Shown here: piece by piece, positions 10,229-21,025 of the stretch
Position numbering within the stretch: the first letter of the stretch is position 1
Layout of the letters: each line of letters starts with the position of its first letter
Origin: Cladosporium sp. IMV 00045
Taxonomy: Eukaryota > Ascomycota > Dothideomycetes > Cladosporiales > Cladosporiaceae
Assembly: GCA_001931905.2 (NCBI GenBank)
Contig: MSJI02000708.1
Span: forward strand, 15,746-79,745
Length of the DNA stretch: 64,000 nt
Direction of reading: 5' to 3'
Translations under genes and position numbers: made by a program
Notes under the pieces: generated by a model
Databases searched by the model: none
What the model saw: only the letters and a program-made list of their open reading frames with translations
What the model was told of the DNA's origin: nothing

Positions 10229-11791
10229 GACGACGGTAGTGATGTTGCTGTGAAGAAGAGCAAACGACGTGTATGTGCAGAGAGAGAGTGGTGTTGTTGC
10301 AGTCAGAAGTCTAGGCGACAGTATAGATGTTTTGAGGAGCGAGGCGTGGTAGGAGTGGTAGGTCGGTAGCGAATCACAGAGCTCGAAAGGTGGGATAAGC
10401 TTGTATGCAGCGAGGCAAGCAAGCAGGCAAGTCAACCTCGGGTCAGGTGAAGCGTGGTCCAAGAAGTTCCACGGAGTCGCGTGCAAAGCACCGTCGAAAA
10501 TGGGCAGGTCCCGTTGTGAGGCGTAGCGCGGAATGCAAGAGAGAGAGCTTGAGCGGAGAGTAGAGAGCTATGAGAGGCGGATAATCAGTCTTGCGTGCGT
10601 GTGTGCGTTTGCAGCGTCGGGCGAAGACCGAGGCGCCTAACAGGTGAAGGTAGAGAGAAGTAGGGGTAGAGGTACTTTCTTGGTACCTCGTGAACGGATG
10701 AAGAAGCGAGGAAGAGATGCAGAAGAGAGCACAGCTTGCAAGAGAGAGACAGAAAGACCAACTCCGCGTGCCCGTTCGTTCATCGATCGTCAATCCGATG
10801 GCACAGAGCATTGGTCTCCACGCGCTAGACCCCAATCAATGCTCCACTTCCGACCATCATCGCCCCGCAGAAACACCACGTCACCACATACGGCCACGGG
10901 CCAGGTCGTGGTCCAAGGAATGGAGTAGTTGGTTTTGGGGGCTTGCTGCCTCGTCATGTGATTATGTTTTTGGCGAGATATCATGCCTTGGTAATGGTCT
11001 AGGGGCATGGCTTGATGGATATCTTTGCAGTCATACGGCCGCATTCATGGCCATGTGTCCAATGATACTGTCGATTTCGAGGGACACACAACTAGCGAAT
11101 ACACACCAAAACATTGGAAAGCTTCTCTCACTTGTGAATCTCAAAACATCTCATTTTCCATTCGGACCTGCTAGTCTCTTCCTCTCGCACTCCAAGTCAA
11201 GCCTCTCACCAGAGAAACAGAAAAGAAGACCCATAGGGAATCCCTACCGAACAATAAGAGAAAAATCCCACCCGCCTTTCCACATCCCATCCCATTCCCA
11301 CTCAAGAGAATAAAATTAAAAACGAAACAAAACACCATATGCCCCGATCCTGATCCCAGACCTCTGAAAAGAGAGAGAAAATTTCGGGCGCTTTCTTCCC
11401 TTTATGTACAAAATCACAAAGAAGAAGGGGTTAGAATCGAAGAAGGCAAGGAGAAAGAAGCTGGTTGGTGATTGTTGTTGTTGTTGACAAAAAGGGACAA
11501 AAGAGATGTTTTCTCGAAGTGACATGAGCTTTTGCGCTTGCTGCTCGGTTTGCTTGGTTTGCAATAAAAGTTGTGTTCTTTTCTTTTTCTGGCGTGACAC
11601 ATCCGTCAAATATTCGTAGGGGTTTGGGCGTGTGGGTATCCAAAAAGAGAACAAGATGCGGAAATGCGAGCGGCGGGAAGGGATGGCGGGTCTGGATATG
11701 CGTGAAGTGAAGCGTCGCCTGCGCCTTGTATGCTTTTTGGCTTCTGTATGAGCGGCGATGGCCGGGGGTTTCAAGTAGCGAGAGGCCTTGC
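10229..11791. other. Intergenic region
   Basis: A 1.56-kb region between the NIPSNAP start and the stop of the FHA gene (both minus strand). It holds the NIPSNAP promoter and the FHA gene 3' UTR, with a short TTG microsatellite near 11474-11486 and purine-rich tracts. Open frames here are short and unconvincing. Confidence 0.4.
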
Positions 11792-14079
11792 TCATCGCTC
11801 CATTCTGGGCCAACTGTTCATCCAGCCCATCAGACAGACACCCAACACGACCACCAATGCCGCGCCTGTAAGTGGTCGGCCGTGGTATGTCAGCGCATTG
11901 TCGTGAGGTGCGCTTAGAGTGGCAGTCCCTCCCTTGCCTTCTACGGCGGTATTGGCTGCACCCAGCACTTCTTGGTTGAGGAACTGCTGTAGAATGCGGG
12001 CCTGCTCTGATGTGATGACCTGACCTTCTTGTAGGTCGGCTTTCTCTAGAAGTTTAAGTGCGCTCTGCGCAGGTGCTAATGCGTGTCCATTGAGGCTTTC
12101 GGTTTTGCTGTTACGTGGTGGTGATCGCGTTTTCGACGAACCGCGGCGTGATCGGGATCTTGCACGAGCTTCGGCTGCAGCGTTTTCAGCACGCTTTTGT
12201 TGAATCATCTCTTCCAGCGATGTTCGCGCTTCATCGCGCTCGCTTTCGGCAGTTTCGGCGCGCAATTTGTAGGCTTCCATTTGATGCTTCATCTCGTCCA
12301 TGGTTGTTTGGAGACGCTCAAGTTGGGTTTGAAGATCAGGCACTGCTTCAGTAGCATCGCTGGTGGTTGAAGTCGTCGTTGGTGAAGGCTGATCCTCCTC
12401 GGCGGCAGTGGACTCAGGAGCATCTTCTGCCTTGTCACTGCTTTCAAGTTTCTGTGCACGTGACTCTGCGGTTTCTCTTGCAGTTCGCTCATGTGCGAGT
12501 TGGGTTTCAAGACCTTTCATACGCTCAGCCTGACTACTGAGCTCGCCCTTCGCCAGCTTGAGTTCTTCACATAATCTCAAGATGTCTCCAGAATGATCCA
12601 TCCTGGTAGGAGAGCTGTTCGCTGACGATGGTCGGGTAGACTCAGCACGTCTAAGAAGAGGCTGAATGATGGGATCCGCGAGTGCCTTTGCCACATCTGG
12701 CTTCGCAGGCAGAGGCGCCTGCGGTGGTGGTGCGGGAGGATCAGAAAATTGAGCTTTGATCTCCGATTTTTGTTTAATCGGCGAGGGACGAGCCTTTTCC
12801 GAAAGCTTCTTGACTTCTCGCTCCGCAGGTTTCGCTTCGCCTCCAAGCATAGCCTCGATGCACTTGCGTGCCCGCGCGAGGTCCTGAGATTGCTGCATGG
12901 CGAGCTTCATCTCAGCCTGGTAGAAGTTAGCATTTGGCGAACATGATTCCATCTTCAGCAACTCACGTTCAACTTTCGCACAATATGCTCAGTGGTGATG
13001 GGATTCAGCCAGTTCCTCACATGTGCAGGCTGGCCCATGGCTTGCCCATTCATCGCAGCAGGTCCTTGCATGTTGACTGGTGCTCTTCCATTCAGACTGC
13101 CCTGACTGCCATTCCTCTTCATGTTGTGTCCATTCTGCATCATACCTCCGCCAGCGCTGGGGTCCAGCTCGCCAAAATTAAGAGCGTCATTGCTTTGCAC
13201 GTACGCGCCAGCATGTTCCACCTTGGCGGCAACTTTGTGATGCACGACGGTCTTCTGGTCCTCGCTCACAATGTCGATACCCAATTCTAGAACGTCTTGT
13301 TCCCGCAACTCCCGCGGCTCGGACTCCTTGTTCTCCTGACTCAACCGCATGCCGTTGACAAACGTGCCATTGCTACTCTTGACATCCTTGATGAAAATGC
13401 GTCCTTGGCGATCGGCGTACACCTCGGCATGCTGGCGTGATAGAACTTTCGAGTCAAAATATCCGTTCAAAGCGGTCGGTACGGTCTTCTGGTTGGTTTG
13501 CCGGCCGATTCGGAGGACATCCGGGTAATAGGGTACAGTGATGGTCTTCCGATCAAAGGTGCCGTTGATGGGGAGCAAGTGCAATATGGCGGGCGGGTCT
13601 CCTTGCTGCTGATTTCTTAGACCGCCATTGGCTTGGCCGTTTCCGTTGGCCATTTGCTGCGAAGGCAGTATCGGAGCGTGCAGTGCAGAGATGGCGGACG
13701 AGGCGGAAGCGCCAGACGTCGCGGAGCTGACGGGTTGCGGTCTCGCAGTTGTGATACCAGTCGCGGGCTCAGCTTTACCAGGTGGCCAGAGTCCCCTTGA
13801 TGGCTTTTTCCGCACCGCCCAGCTGCCAGACTCTCCGGACGTGACGTTGTTGCCGTTTGTTTGCGTGGAAGACGCGGATATGGTGGATGTCGATGAATTG
13901 TTGGAGGCGAGGGAGGATGATGAATTCTGTCTCTGGGCTGTTTTGCGCGGGCCAGAAGCGAACATCTTAGTGCCCTCGTCGTTGTTCATGCCGGCGTAAC
14001 CGTTCTCTTCAGCCGCGCTGCCGTTCCATCCTATTTTCCCGTTCTGCTGAAATGTCAAGGGCGGAGCGACAGCCGTCAT
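11792..14079 (-). CDS. ham-4: FHA-domain, coiled-coil, tail-anchored protein (SLMAP / HAM-4 / Far9-Far10 type)
   Basis: Two exons (14079-12967 and 12916-11792) give 745 residues. Order: a disordered Ser/Asn-rich N-terminus; an FHA domain at about 175-280 with RIGRQTNQK, SRQHAEVYAD and SSNGTFVNG, the phosphothreonine-binding loops; a second half with a long coiled coil (LQTQLERLQTTMDEMKHQ and following heptads); an SR/RS basic patch; and a C-terminal membrane anchor GAALVVVLGVCLMGWMN. This is the architecture of SLMAP-like STRIPAK subunits (HAM-4 in Neurospora, PRO45 in Sordaria, Far9/Far10 in yeast). These sit on nuclear-envelope/ER or mitochondrial membranes and act in hyphal fusion and signalling. 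I chose MTAVAPPLTF as the start over an upstream ATG at 14211. The symbol follows the domain order, not an alignment. Confidence 0.8.
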
Positions 14080-15039
14080 TGGAAGATGCCCGTGGCAGGA
14101 GTGAGGTCGTGGTGATGGGTGCGTTAGGAGTCGAGGCTTGCTTGTTTTTTTTATTTGTCTCGGCGCGCGATACACTCGCTCCGCAATGCACCTGGCTCGC
14201 AAGAGTTTCAAAACAGGATTCGGTTATGATGCCACGCCCACAAAAGGTCGAGTAGCTGGCTGCATGTGCCAATCGCGTGGTAATGCGCGAGGGCTCACGC
14301 CGTGTGGGCACGGATCACGTGTCTCGAGATGCGGCGTGAGGCGGAGGTGAACGGGCGGTCTGTGGGCGGGCTAAGGGTCGATGGAGGGTTCGGTGGTGTG
14401 GCAGCGATGGAAGGTATTACAAGGAGGAGGAAGCGGTGATGACGGCGGACTGACGGGGGAATGAATCGACGGGACGAGCAAAAAGGTGGCAGAACAGCAG
14501 CAGTGAAGTCGGACCCGGGCAGAGCGTCTTCAGGGCTGAAAGGAGAGCGAGATGCTTGCTTGCTTTGCTTAGAAGCCGCACCCACGCACGGGCAGAGGCA
14601 GGCAGGAGGCTCGCTGCAGATAGACCAAGGTGACTTGGTGACAAAGCTGCTGCACAAAGAATCGCTCGGGCGGCTAGACCACCAGTGCCGGCCGGCCACA
14701 CTGCATGATTGAATTGATGGTGATGATGGAGGATAGGAATAGTAGGCAATACTGGTAGTGGATAAGACAGAATACGAGGCTTTGCCCGGTCGTGTAGATG
14801 GTTATTTCCTTTCTCTCTCCCTATCCCACCTTGGGCCTATTTTGCTGCTGGCCGCCCTCTCGTCCTGCCTTTGCTCTTTGCCCGTCGCGTGAACTCAAGA
14901 CTGCTTCTCCACACCTTGGCGGGCGCTCAAGCAAGCCTCGGCCGTCGACTTCACTCAGACTGTCTGGCAGCAGAACGCGCTTTTGACTGGCGAGAATCGA
15001 GTTCACTCACGCTTGACACATCATATAATCTCTGCAAAC
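14080..15039. promoter_or_regulatory. Divergent promoter region, FHA gene / MGR2 copy A
   Basis: A 960-bp divergent intergenic region. A CACGTG palindrome lies at 14316-14321. From 14580 the sequence is repeated at 18222, which marks the left end of the duplicated block. No gene is seen. Confidence 0.4.
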
Positions 15040-15558
15040 ATGCCTCCCGTCGCAGCTAGTGCAGGTGGTGCCGGTGGCCAGTCCACCTTGGACAAGAGTG
15101 CGCATCCTCCGACTGCAGCAGGCAGAATGACAAAAAGCTAATGCCTTCACAGTGAAGATGGGCGGCATGATGGGTGGCTGTAAGTACTGGCGAGAGTGCG
15201 CATATTGTAGCTTTTGACTGACTTCTTTCCAGCCGTCGGTCTGATCATCGGCTTCATCTTTGGCGCAACAAACATCATTCGCTTCGGTCCCGGCCCTAAC
15301 GGCATGATGAGGACGCTGGGCCAGTACATGCTGGGCTCTGCTGCCACTTTTGGGTGAGTTGTGTGGGGGAATTCTTCCTTAGTAATTACATGCGCTGACA
15401 CCTTTCACAGCTTTTTCATGTCCATCGGCACAACCATCCGAACCGAGAGCTCACCTATCCTTACCCAAGCCTTTGCTCGGGCTCAGGCTAACCACGGCCC
15501 TCCTGTCATCATGAAGAAGCAGTGGCAGCAGAGGATGAAGCAGGTCCGGGAGGAGTAA
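15040..15558 (+). CDS. MGR2: Mgr2/ROMO1 family TIM23 subunit, copy A
   Basis: Four exons (15040-15097, 15153-15179, 15233-15353, 15411-15558) give 117 residues, close to yeast Mgr2 (113). The sequence has the family's two Gly-rich membrane segments: MKMGGMMGGSVGLIIGFIFG with a GxxxG pattern, and LGQYMLGSAATFGFFMSIGT, followed by a basic tail. Mgr2 is the lateral gatekeeper of the mitochondrial inner-membrane TIM23 translocase. Exon 2 is only 27 nt. The first donor, GTGCGC, is unusual, but it is conserved in copy B. Copy B (18677-19195) differs by one residue (R versus Q in QAFA-R/Q-AQ). Confidence 0.9.
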
Positions 15559-16108
15559 GAAGTTCACACAACAGAAAAGCAAAGCAAAAGGCCAAGGCAG
15601 GATACCATTGTATAAACAGGAAGATATCGGAGAAAGCGATTGGAGCGTGGGTTAGAGGGTGTAGGAGAAGCGTGTAATATATTACGAGAACTGAGAATGA
15701 TTTGAAGAAGCTCTGTCAGGAAGTGCAGCAGTCCCTGAGTTGAGTAGACCAAATCATAGCATGATCACAAGCAGGGAAGAACCTGACCTTCAACTGAGCG
15801 GGTCAGAGCATAGCATGATCACAAGCCATACTATCACCTCACCTAGCCTTGATTTCAATTTTGATCATTCTCGTCACTATCTACCTGTCTTGCTCAGCAC
15901 TGCACAGTAAGCTCACCGGTTCACTCGCAGCTTTGCCCCTCCAACGCGCCTTCCTCATATTCACGACAGGCAACGCTCTTGGCATTTCCTGGTCAATCAA
16001 TAATCAAAACATCAGCTGACGCACGTCCGGCGTTCTCAAGGCTACTCGTCTTTCGCCTCATTCCAGCACCCACACCATCATTCTATACCAGTTCCAGATT
16101 CTTTACAA
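15559..16108. other. Intergenic region with a short direct repeat
   Basis: A 550-bp region between MGR2-A and the coiled-coil gene. The only structure I see is the repeated 17-mer listed separately. Confidence 0.4.
15755..15825. repeat. 17-nt direct repeat CATAGCATGATCACAAG, two copies (also in copy B)
   Basis: Perfect 17-mers at 15755-15771 and 15809-15825. The same pair is kept in copy B at 19392-19408 and 19446-19462, with the same 54-bp spacing. Each unit contains the palindrome TGATCA. They lie downstream of MGR2 and upstream of the coiled-coil gene, so they may be an operator or a 3'-end element. Confidence 0.6.
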
Positions 16109-17358
16109 ATGGCAGGGCGCAGAGCATCAATGGCGCGCGGCCGGGGTGGCAACTCCATCCCCACTCAAGATACAACCATCGAGGAGCGCTTGACGCGCCT
16201 CGAGGAGAGAGGAGAGGAGATCAGAAGGGTGCAGCGTGAACTCGGGATTGGATCAAACGACATATGGCATGAGCTGTGTATGACACAGGAGGATTTGGCA
16301 AAGTCAAAGGCAGAAGTCGAGTATGGGGACCCCTAACCATTCTTGCCTCATGCGCAGTGAGCTAACACACTTTCAGGGCACTCAACAAGAAGCACGACGA
16401 GCTCAGGTAATGATCAAATCTTCCTATCACAACCCATGAGCGACACACTGACAAGGTTTACAGGGCACTCGTGGAGCGCGCAATAGCGGGAGGCAATGAG
16501 ACAAACAACAATCGCAGACGCTCTGATCTGTTGTCATTTCTTCCCGGCGAGCAGCTAGTCAATGACTCCGAGATCGACAATGGGCAGAAATCGGCCGAGC
16601 CTGCGCCGTCTGCACTGTCTGATATGATGGACGCGCTTGTCCCATCTTGGCCCAAAGATGGCCGTATGTCACCGCAGAAGCAGAAGCACCAGCAAGAAGA
16701 TCAACAGCCGCCGGATGACTCGCTACTACTTGCGCCCGACCTTCCAAAAAGCGCGCGTGTTTCCACTAGCATCGAGGATTCTGGCGTGCAGCAAGAGCAA
16801 CAGCAACAGCAACAGCCGCGTGTCGACTTTGCACCAGTGAACAGGAGGAAGAGTGTCCGATTCAAGAGCCCTGACGAAACCTTCCATGACCAGGCTCAGG
16901 GCGCCTCTACATCATTAGCTGCTCACCTGAGCTCTCCTGACCCTCTGAGCACTGCACTTCCACTTCGCCATTCAGCGACATCAACTCCCAAAGCTGCTGG
17001 CCCAAGTGCTGCTACAGCCACTCAGCAATCAAATAGATTGCAGCGAGCTCAGCGTGCTAGCAGAGGTGGAAGAAGTCTCACAGCGGCACTGGGCTTGGTC
17101 GAAAAGGGCGAGCTGAACGACGACGACAACAACAAGATCTCATACCCAGAGCTGACGACGAAGGCTCCACGCGACTCGCCCTATGTTTCGGTATCAGAAA
17201 AGGAGTCTTCGTCTGCTGCCATTGCTATACTCCATGCCGCAGAGGATAGCGATACTATTGCAGTTGCTCCGAGGAAGTCAACTCGGAAGCGTGTGACCAA
17301 GGATTTTGGAGATGTTGAGGTACATGGATGGCCAAAGAAGCAGAAGAGCGCGAAGTGA
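16109..17358 (+). CDS. Fast-evolving coiled-coil protein with PP1-docking-like motif, copy A
   Basis: Three exons (16109-16320, 16377-16406, 16464-17358) give 378 residues. I do not recognise the family. The N-terminus MAGRRASMARGRGGNS is basic. Residues about 22-90 look coiled coil (EERLTRLEERGEEIRRVQRE). NRRRSDLLSFLPGEQLV follows, then a long disordered part with poly-Gln. The best conserved spot is NRRKSVRFKSPDETFHDQ, containing KSVRF, a match to the RVxF docking motif for protein phosphatase 1. The C-terminus is basic (KKQKSAK), possibly nuclear. Copy B has the same exon plan but a very different coiled coil. Cell-cycle or chromatin adaptors with PP1 docking look like this, but a function is not established. 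Confidence 0.75.
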
Positions 17359-18124
17359 TGAGGACTTGGTTGCGATGTTGGGAGCAACGATTGTGAAGTG
17401 GGATCAGGTTCATCAGATTGTGTTTCGGCGATGTTTTTCTTTGTTTTTACTTCGAGTAGCACTTTGAAGCTTGCCAAAGTGAATTAGCACATTGCAGCAA
17501 CGAAAACGTTGTTTGATGACGACGAGAAAATGTGCACAGCATCGGAAGAACAAATGAAATTGAATTGCAATGTTGGCAGGTCGGTTCATTCACAGACACA
17601 TCATATGTGTACATGTAGTGAAGTCTCACGCAGCGTTTCCATTCGATCACCTTCTCTGACGTTGCCGGGCCCGTGCGAGCTCAATCGACTCTCCAATCCC
17701 AAAAATCGCATCTACACGCCGTGCACGCGACCCTATACCCACCACCCAAAGCCTGCCACTCGTCCTCCTACTCGCGGTCGCTGTAAAAGACGACTCGCCA
17801 GTACTCGACGCTGCTGCGCCATCTTGGACTCCCACTTCCACCTTCGAAACAACCACCCAGCGTCGTTGCTGACCAACGCGCGCTGTCTTTTCGCACCACC
17901 CCAAGCAAGCAAGCGCTTCACCAGCCTGACTGCCGCTCTCCGCATTATCTTGTTGCACGGCCGACGACATCCTCCATCATCGCCGCGCGCTCTATCAATG
18001 TTGCCTACCGAGCTGGGCCTGCTCAACAACACCTCCCCTTCTCCCCCGGCCGCCCTGGTCTAAACGCCAGTGTTGCCAGGCAGGAGCTCGCCATAGCTCC
18101 TGCGACTCGCCGCATCGTCTCGCT
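17359..18124. promoter_or_regulatory. 3' region of coiled-coil gene A and UBP3 leader, copy A
   Basis: A 766-bp region. From about 17650 to the UBP3 ATG at 18125 it is almost identical to 21330-21801 of copy B, much more so than the region before it. This suggests a conserved promoter/5' UTR with short upstream ATGs. No protein is supported. Confidence 0.45.
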
Positions 18125-18201
18125 ATGAATCACCATCTGGGCCCGGGCAGTCACTCCATGCCCTCGGCCATTCCCTACCACGAGCAGTCGCGCCGCCAGC
18201 A
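18125..18201 (+). CDS. UBP3: UBP3-like deubiquitinase, copy A, 5' fragment cut by assembly gap
   Basis: Starts MNHHLGPGSHSMPSAIPYHE and breaks at RRQQ where 20 N begin. The continuation of the same copy is at 30417, after the inserted segment B. By comparison with the intact copy (21802), 71 bases are missing between 18201 and 30417. It should be annotated as one gene with 30417-33133, not as a separate truncated paralogue. Confidence 0.85.
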
Positions 18202-18221
18202 NNNNNNNNNNNNNNNNNNNN
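18202..18221. other. Assembly gap, 20 N
   Basis: Exactly 20 N. The left flank is UBP3 exon 1 of copy A; the right flank restarts at the sequence found at 14580. A fixed-length gap is a scaffolder convention and not a measured distance. Confidence 0.98.
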
Positions 18222-18676
18222 ACCCACGCACGGGCAGAGGCAGGCAGGAGGCTCGCTGCAGATAGACCAAAGGTGACTTGGTGACAAAGCTGCTGCACAA
18301 AGAATCGCTCGGGCGGCTAGACCACCAGTGCTGGACGGCCACTCTGCATGATTGAATTGATGGTGATGATGGAGGATGGGAAAAGCAAGCAATACTGGTA
18401 GTGGATCAGACAGAATGCCAGGCTTTGCCCGGCCGTGTAGATGATTATTTCCTTTCTCTCTCCCTATCCCACCTTGGGCCTACTTTGCTGCTGGCCGCCC
18501 TCTCGTCCTGCCCTTTGCCCGTCGCGTGAACTCAAGACTGCTTCTCCACACCTTGGCGGGCGCTCAAGCAAGCCTCGGCCGTCGACTTCACTCAGACTGT
18601 CTGGCAGCAGAACGCGCTTTTGACTGGCGAGAATCGAGTTCACTCACGCTTGACATATCATATATTGTCTGCAAAC
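18222..18676. promoter_or_regulatory. MGR2 copy B upstream region
   Basis: A 455-bp region matching 14580-15039 of copy A with small differences, including a short deletion in the Pro/Ala-coding-like GC-rich part. It contains no gene. Confidence 0.4.
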
Positions 18677-19195
18677 ATGCCTCCCGTCGCAGCTAGTGCA
18701 GGTGGTGCCGGTGGCCAGTCCACCTTGGACAAGAGTGCGCATCCTCCGACCGCAGCATGCAGAATGGCAAAAAGCTAACACCTTCACAGTGAAGATGGGC
18801 GGCATGATGGGTGGCTGTAAGTGCTGAGAAAAGTGCGCATAATGTGGCTTTTGACTGACTTCTTCCCAGCCGTCGGTTTGATCATCGGCTTCATCTTTGG
18901 CGCAACAAACATCATTCGCTTCGGTCCCGGCCCTAACGGCATGATGAGGACGCTGGGCCAGTACATGCTGGGCTCTGCTGCCACTTTCGGGTGAGTTGTG
19001 TGGACGAATATTGATTTAGTAAACACACGCGCTGACATCTTTCACAGCTTCTTCATGTCCATCGGCACAACTATCCGAACCGAGAGCTCACCCATCCTTA
19101 CCCAAGCCTTTGCTCAAGCCCAGGCCAACCACGGTCCTCCTGTTATTATGAAGAAGCAGTGGCAGCAGAGGATGAAGCAGGTTCGGGAGGAGTAA
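18677..19195 (+). CDS. MGR2: Mgr2/ROMO1 family TIM23 subunit, copy B
   Basis: Four exons (18677-18734, 18790-18816, 18870-18990, 19048-19195) give 117 residues with the same junction phases as copy A. Only one residue differs (QAFAQAQ instead of QAFARAQ), whereas the introns and silent sites differ at many positions. That is the pattern of two functional copies under strong purifying selection. The role is as for copy A: a small inner-membrane subunit of the mitochondrial TIM23 preprotein translocase with two Gly-rich membrane helices. Confidence 0.9.
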
Positions 19196-19761
19196 GAATT
19201 TCACGGAACAGAAAAGTAAAGCAAAAGGCCAAGGCAGGATACCATTGTATAAACAGGAAGATATCGGAGAAAGCGATTGGAGCGTGGGTTAGAGCGTGCA
19301 GGAGAAGCGTGTAATATATTACGAGAACTGAGAATGATTTGAAGAAGCTCTGTCAGGAAGTGCAACAGTCCCTGAGTTGAGTAGACCAAAGCATAGCATG
19401 ATCACAAGCAGGAAAGCATCTGACCTTCAACTGAGAAGGCCAGGGCATAGCATGATCACAAGCCAAATATCACCTCACCTAGCCTTCATTTCAGTCTGAT
19501 TACTACCTACCGTCTTGCTCATCACTACAAATTAAGCTCACCGGTTCACTCGCAGCTTTGCCCCTCCGTCGCGCCTTCCCTTGATTCACGACGGGCAACG
19601 CTCTTGGCATTTACCACTCCAAAACACAAGCATCAAAACATCAACAAACCAGATGACGCTCTTCCAGGGTTGGAACAGCTGCGTGTCTTTCGCTTTCGAA
19701 ATCAATGCCTTGCCTCCAGCCTCCACACCGTCATTTTGTACCCATTCAGGGCTAATCACAA
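19196..19761. other. Intergenic region, copy B
   Basis: A 566-bp region between MGR2-B and coiled-coil gene B. It holds the conserved pair of 17-mers (19392-19408, 19446-19462) and is otherwise noticeably diverged from copy A. Confidence 0.4.
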
Positions 19762-21025
19762 ATGGCAGGACGCAGAGCATCAACGGCACGTGGCCGTGGT
19801 GGCAACTCCATAACAACTCAAGATGCAAACATCGAAGAGCGCCTGGCGAGCCTCGAGGAAAGCAGCGCAGAAACCCAGCAACTCTGGGCTCAGCTGCAGA
19901 AGATGCAGGTAAATTTGACAAAGACACAGATGGATCTAGCAAAAACACAGACGGATCTGGAAAAGTCGAATGCAAAGGTCGGGTATGGGATCCCTCAACC
20001 ATTCTTGCTTTATGCGCAGTAAGCTAACACACTTTCAGAGCGCTGAATAAGAAATATGATGACCTTAAGTAATGATCAACCACCCTAGCACACTTTTGGT
20101 GCAACACACTGACATGATTCTTAGGGCAATGCTGGAGCGCACGACAGCGGGAGGCCATGATGCAGACAGCAACCGCAGACGTTCTGATCTGTTGTCGTTC
20201 CTGCCAGGCGAGCAGTTGGTGACTGACTACGAGGTCGACAATGGGCAGCAGCAGTCGGCACGTCCTCCGTCGTCCGCACTGTCTGATCTAATGGACGCAC
20301 TCGTTCCAGCGTGGCCCAAAGATGGCCGCATGTCGCCGCAGAGGGAGCAGCAGCAACAAGACCATCAGCCACTGAGACACTCACTGCTGATTGCGCCCGA
20401 GTTTCCAATGACTGCACGCATCTCTGCCAGTTTCAAGGAGTCCAACGTGCAGCAAGAGCAACTGCAACAGCACCAACCGCGCGTCGAGTCTGCGCCAAAG
20501 AACAGGAGGAAGAGCGTGCGTTTCAAGAGTCCTGACGAGACTTTCCACGATCAGGCTCAGGGCGCTTCCACATCGTTAGCTGCTCACCTGAGCTCTCCTG
20601 ATCCTCTGAGCAGTGCACTGCCACTTCGCAATTCAGCGACTTCAACTCCCAAAGCTGCTACCGCAAGTGCTGCCACTTCTACCAAACCATCAAACAGACT
20701 GCAGCGTGCTCGGCGCGCGAGCAGGGGAGGAAGACGTCTTACGGTAGCACTGGGCTTGGTCGAAAAGGGCGAGCTGAACGACGACGACGACAATAACAAC
20801 AACAATTACAAGATCTCATACCCAGATCTTACGACGAAGGCTCCACACGACTCGCCCTATGCGTCAGTGTCACAGCAGGAGTCTTCGTCTGCCATTGCTG
20901 TCCTTCAAGCCTCGGAGGATAGCGATACTATTGCGGTTGCTCCAAGAAAGTCGACAAGAAAGCGCGCATTGAAGGATTTTAGAGACGTGGAGGTTGGGTA
21001 TCCAAAGAAGAAGAGCGCAAAATGA
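19762..21025 (+). CDS. Fast-evolving coiled-coil protein with PP1-docking-like motif, copy B
   Basis: Three exons (19762-19982, 20039-20068, 20125-21025) give 383 residues with the same intron positions as copy A. The basic start MAGRRASTARGRGGNS, the NRRRSDLLSFLPGEQLV stretch and NRRKSVRFKSPDETFHDQ (RVxF-like KSVRF) are kept. The coiled coil differs: it has heptad-length repeats around KTQMDLAKTQTDLEKS (about 19915-19970) encoded by near-repeated 21-mers, whereas copy A has a single unit. Poly-Gln is replaced and a run of D/N (ELNDDDDNNNNN) is expanded. No family is recognised. A charged basic tail (KKKSAK) suggests a nuclear location. Confidence 0.75.

Larger units (their letters stand above)
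14580..18201. repeat. Duplicated block, copy A left part (matches 18222-21878)
   Basis: The segment carries MGR2, the coiled-coil gene and the first 77 bases of UBP3. It aligns co-linearly with 18222-21878 by eye: near-identical in exons and in the UBP3 leader, clearly diverged in introns and in the coiled-coil gene. It stops abruptly at a 20-N gap, inside codon sequence for RRQQ of UBP3. Confidence 0.9.

Noticed and set aside
10229..10486. Longer N-terminus for the NIPSNAP gene
   Set aside because: The extension is low quality, whereas the ATG at 10228 gives a typical mitochondrial presequence.
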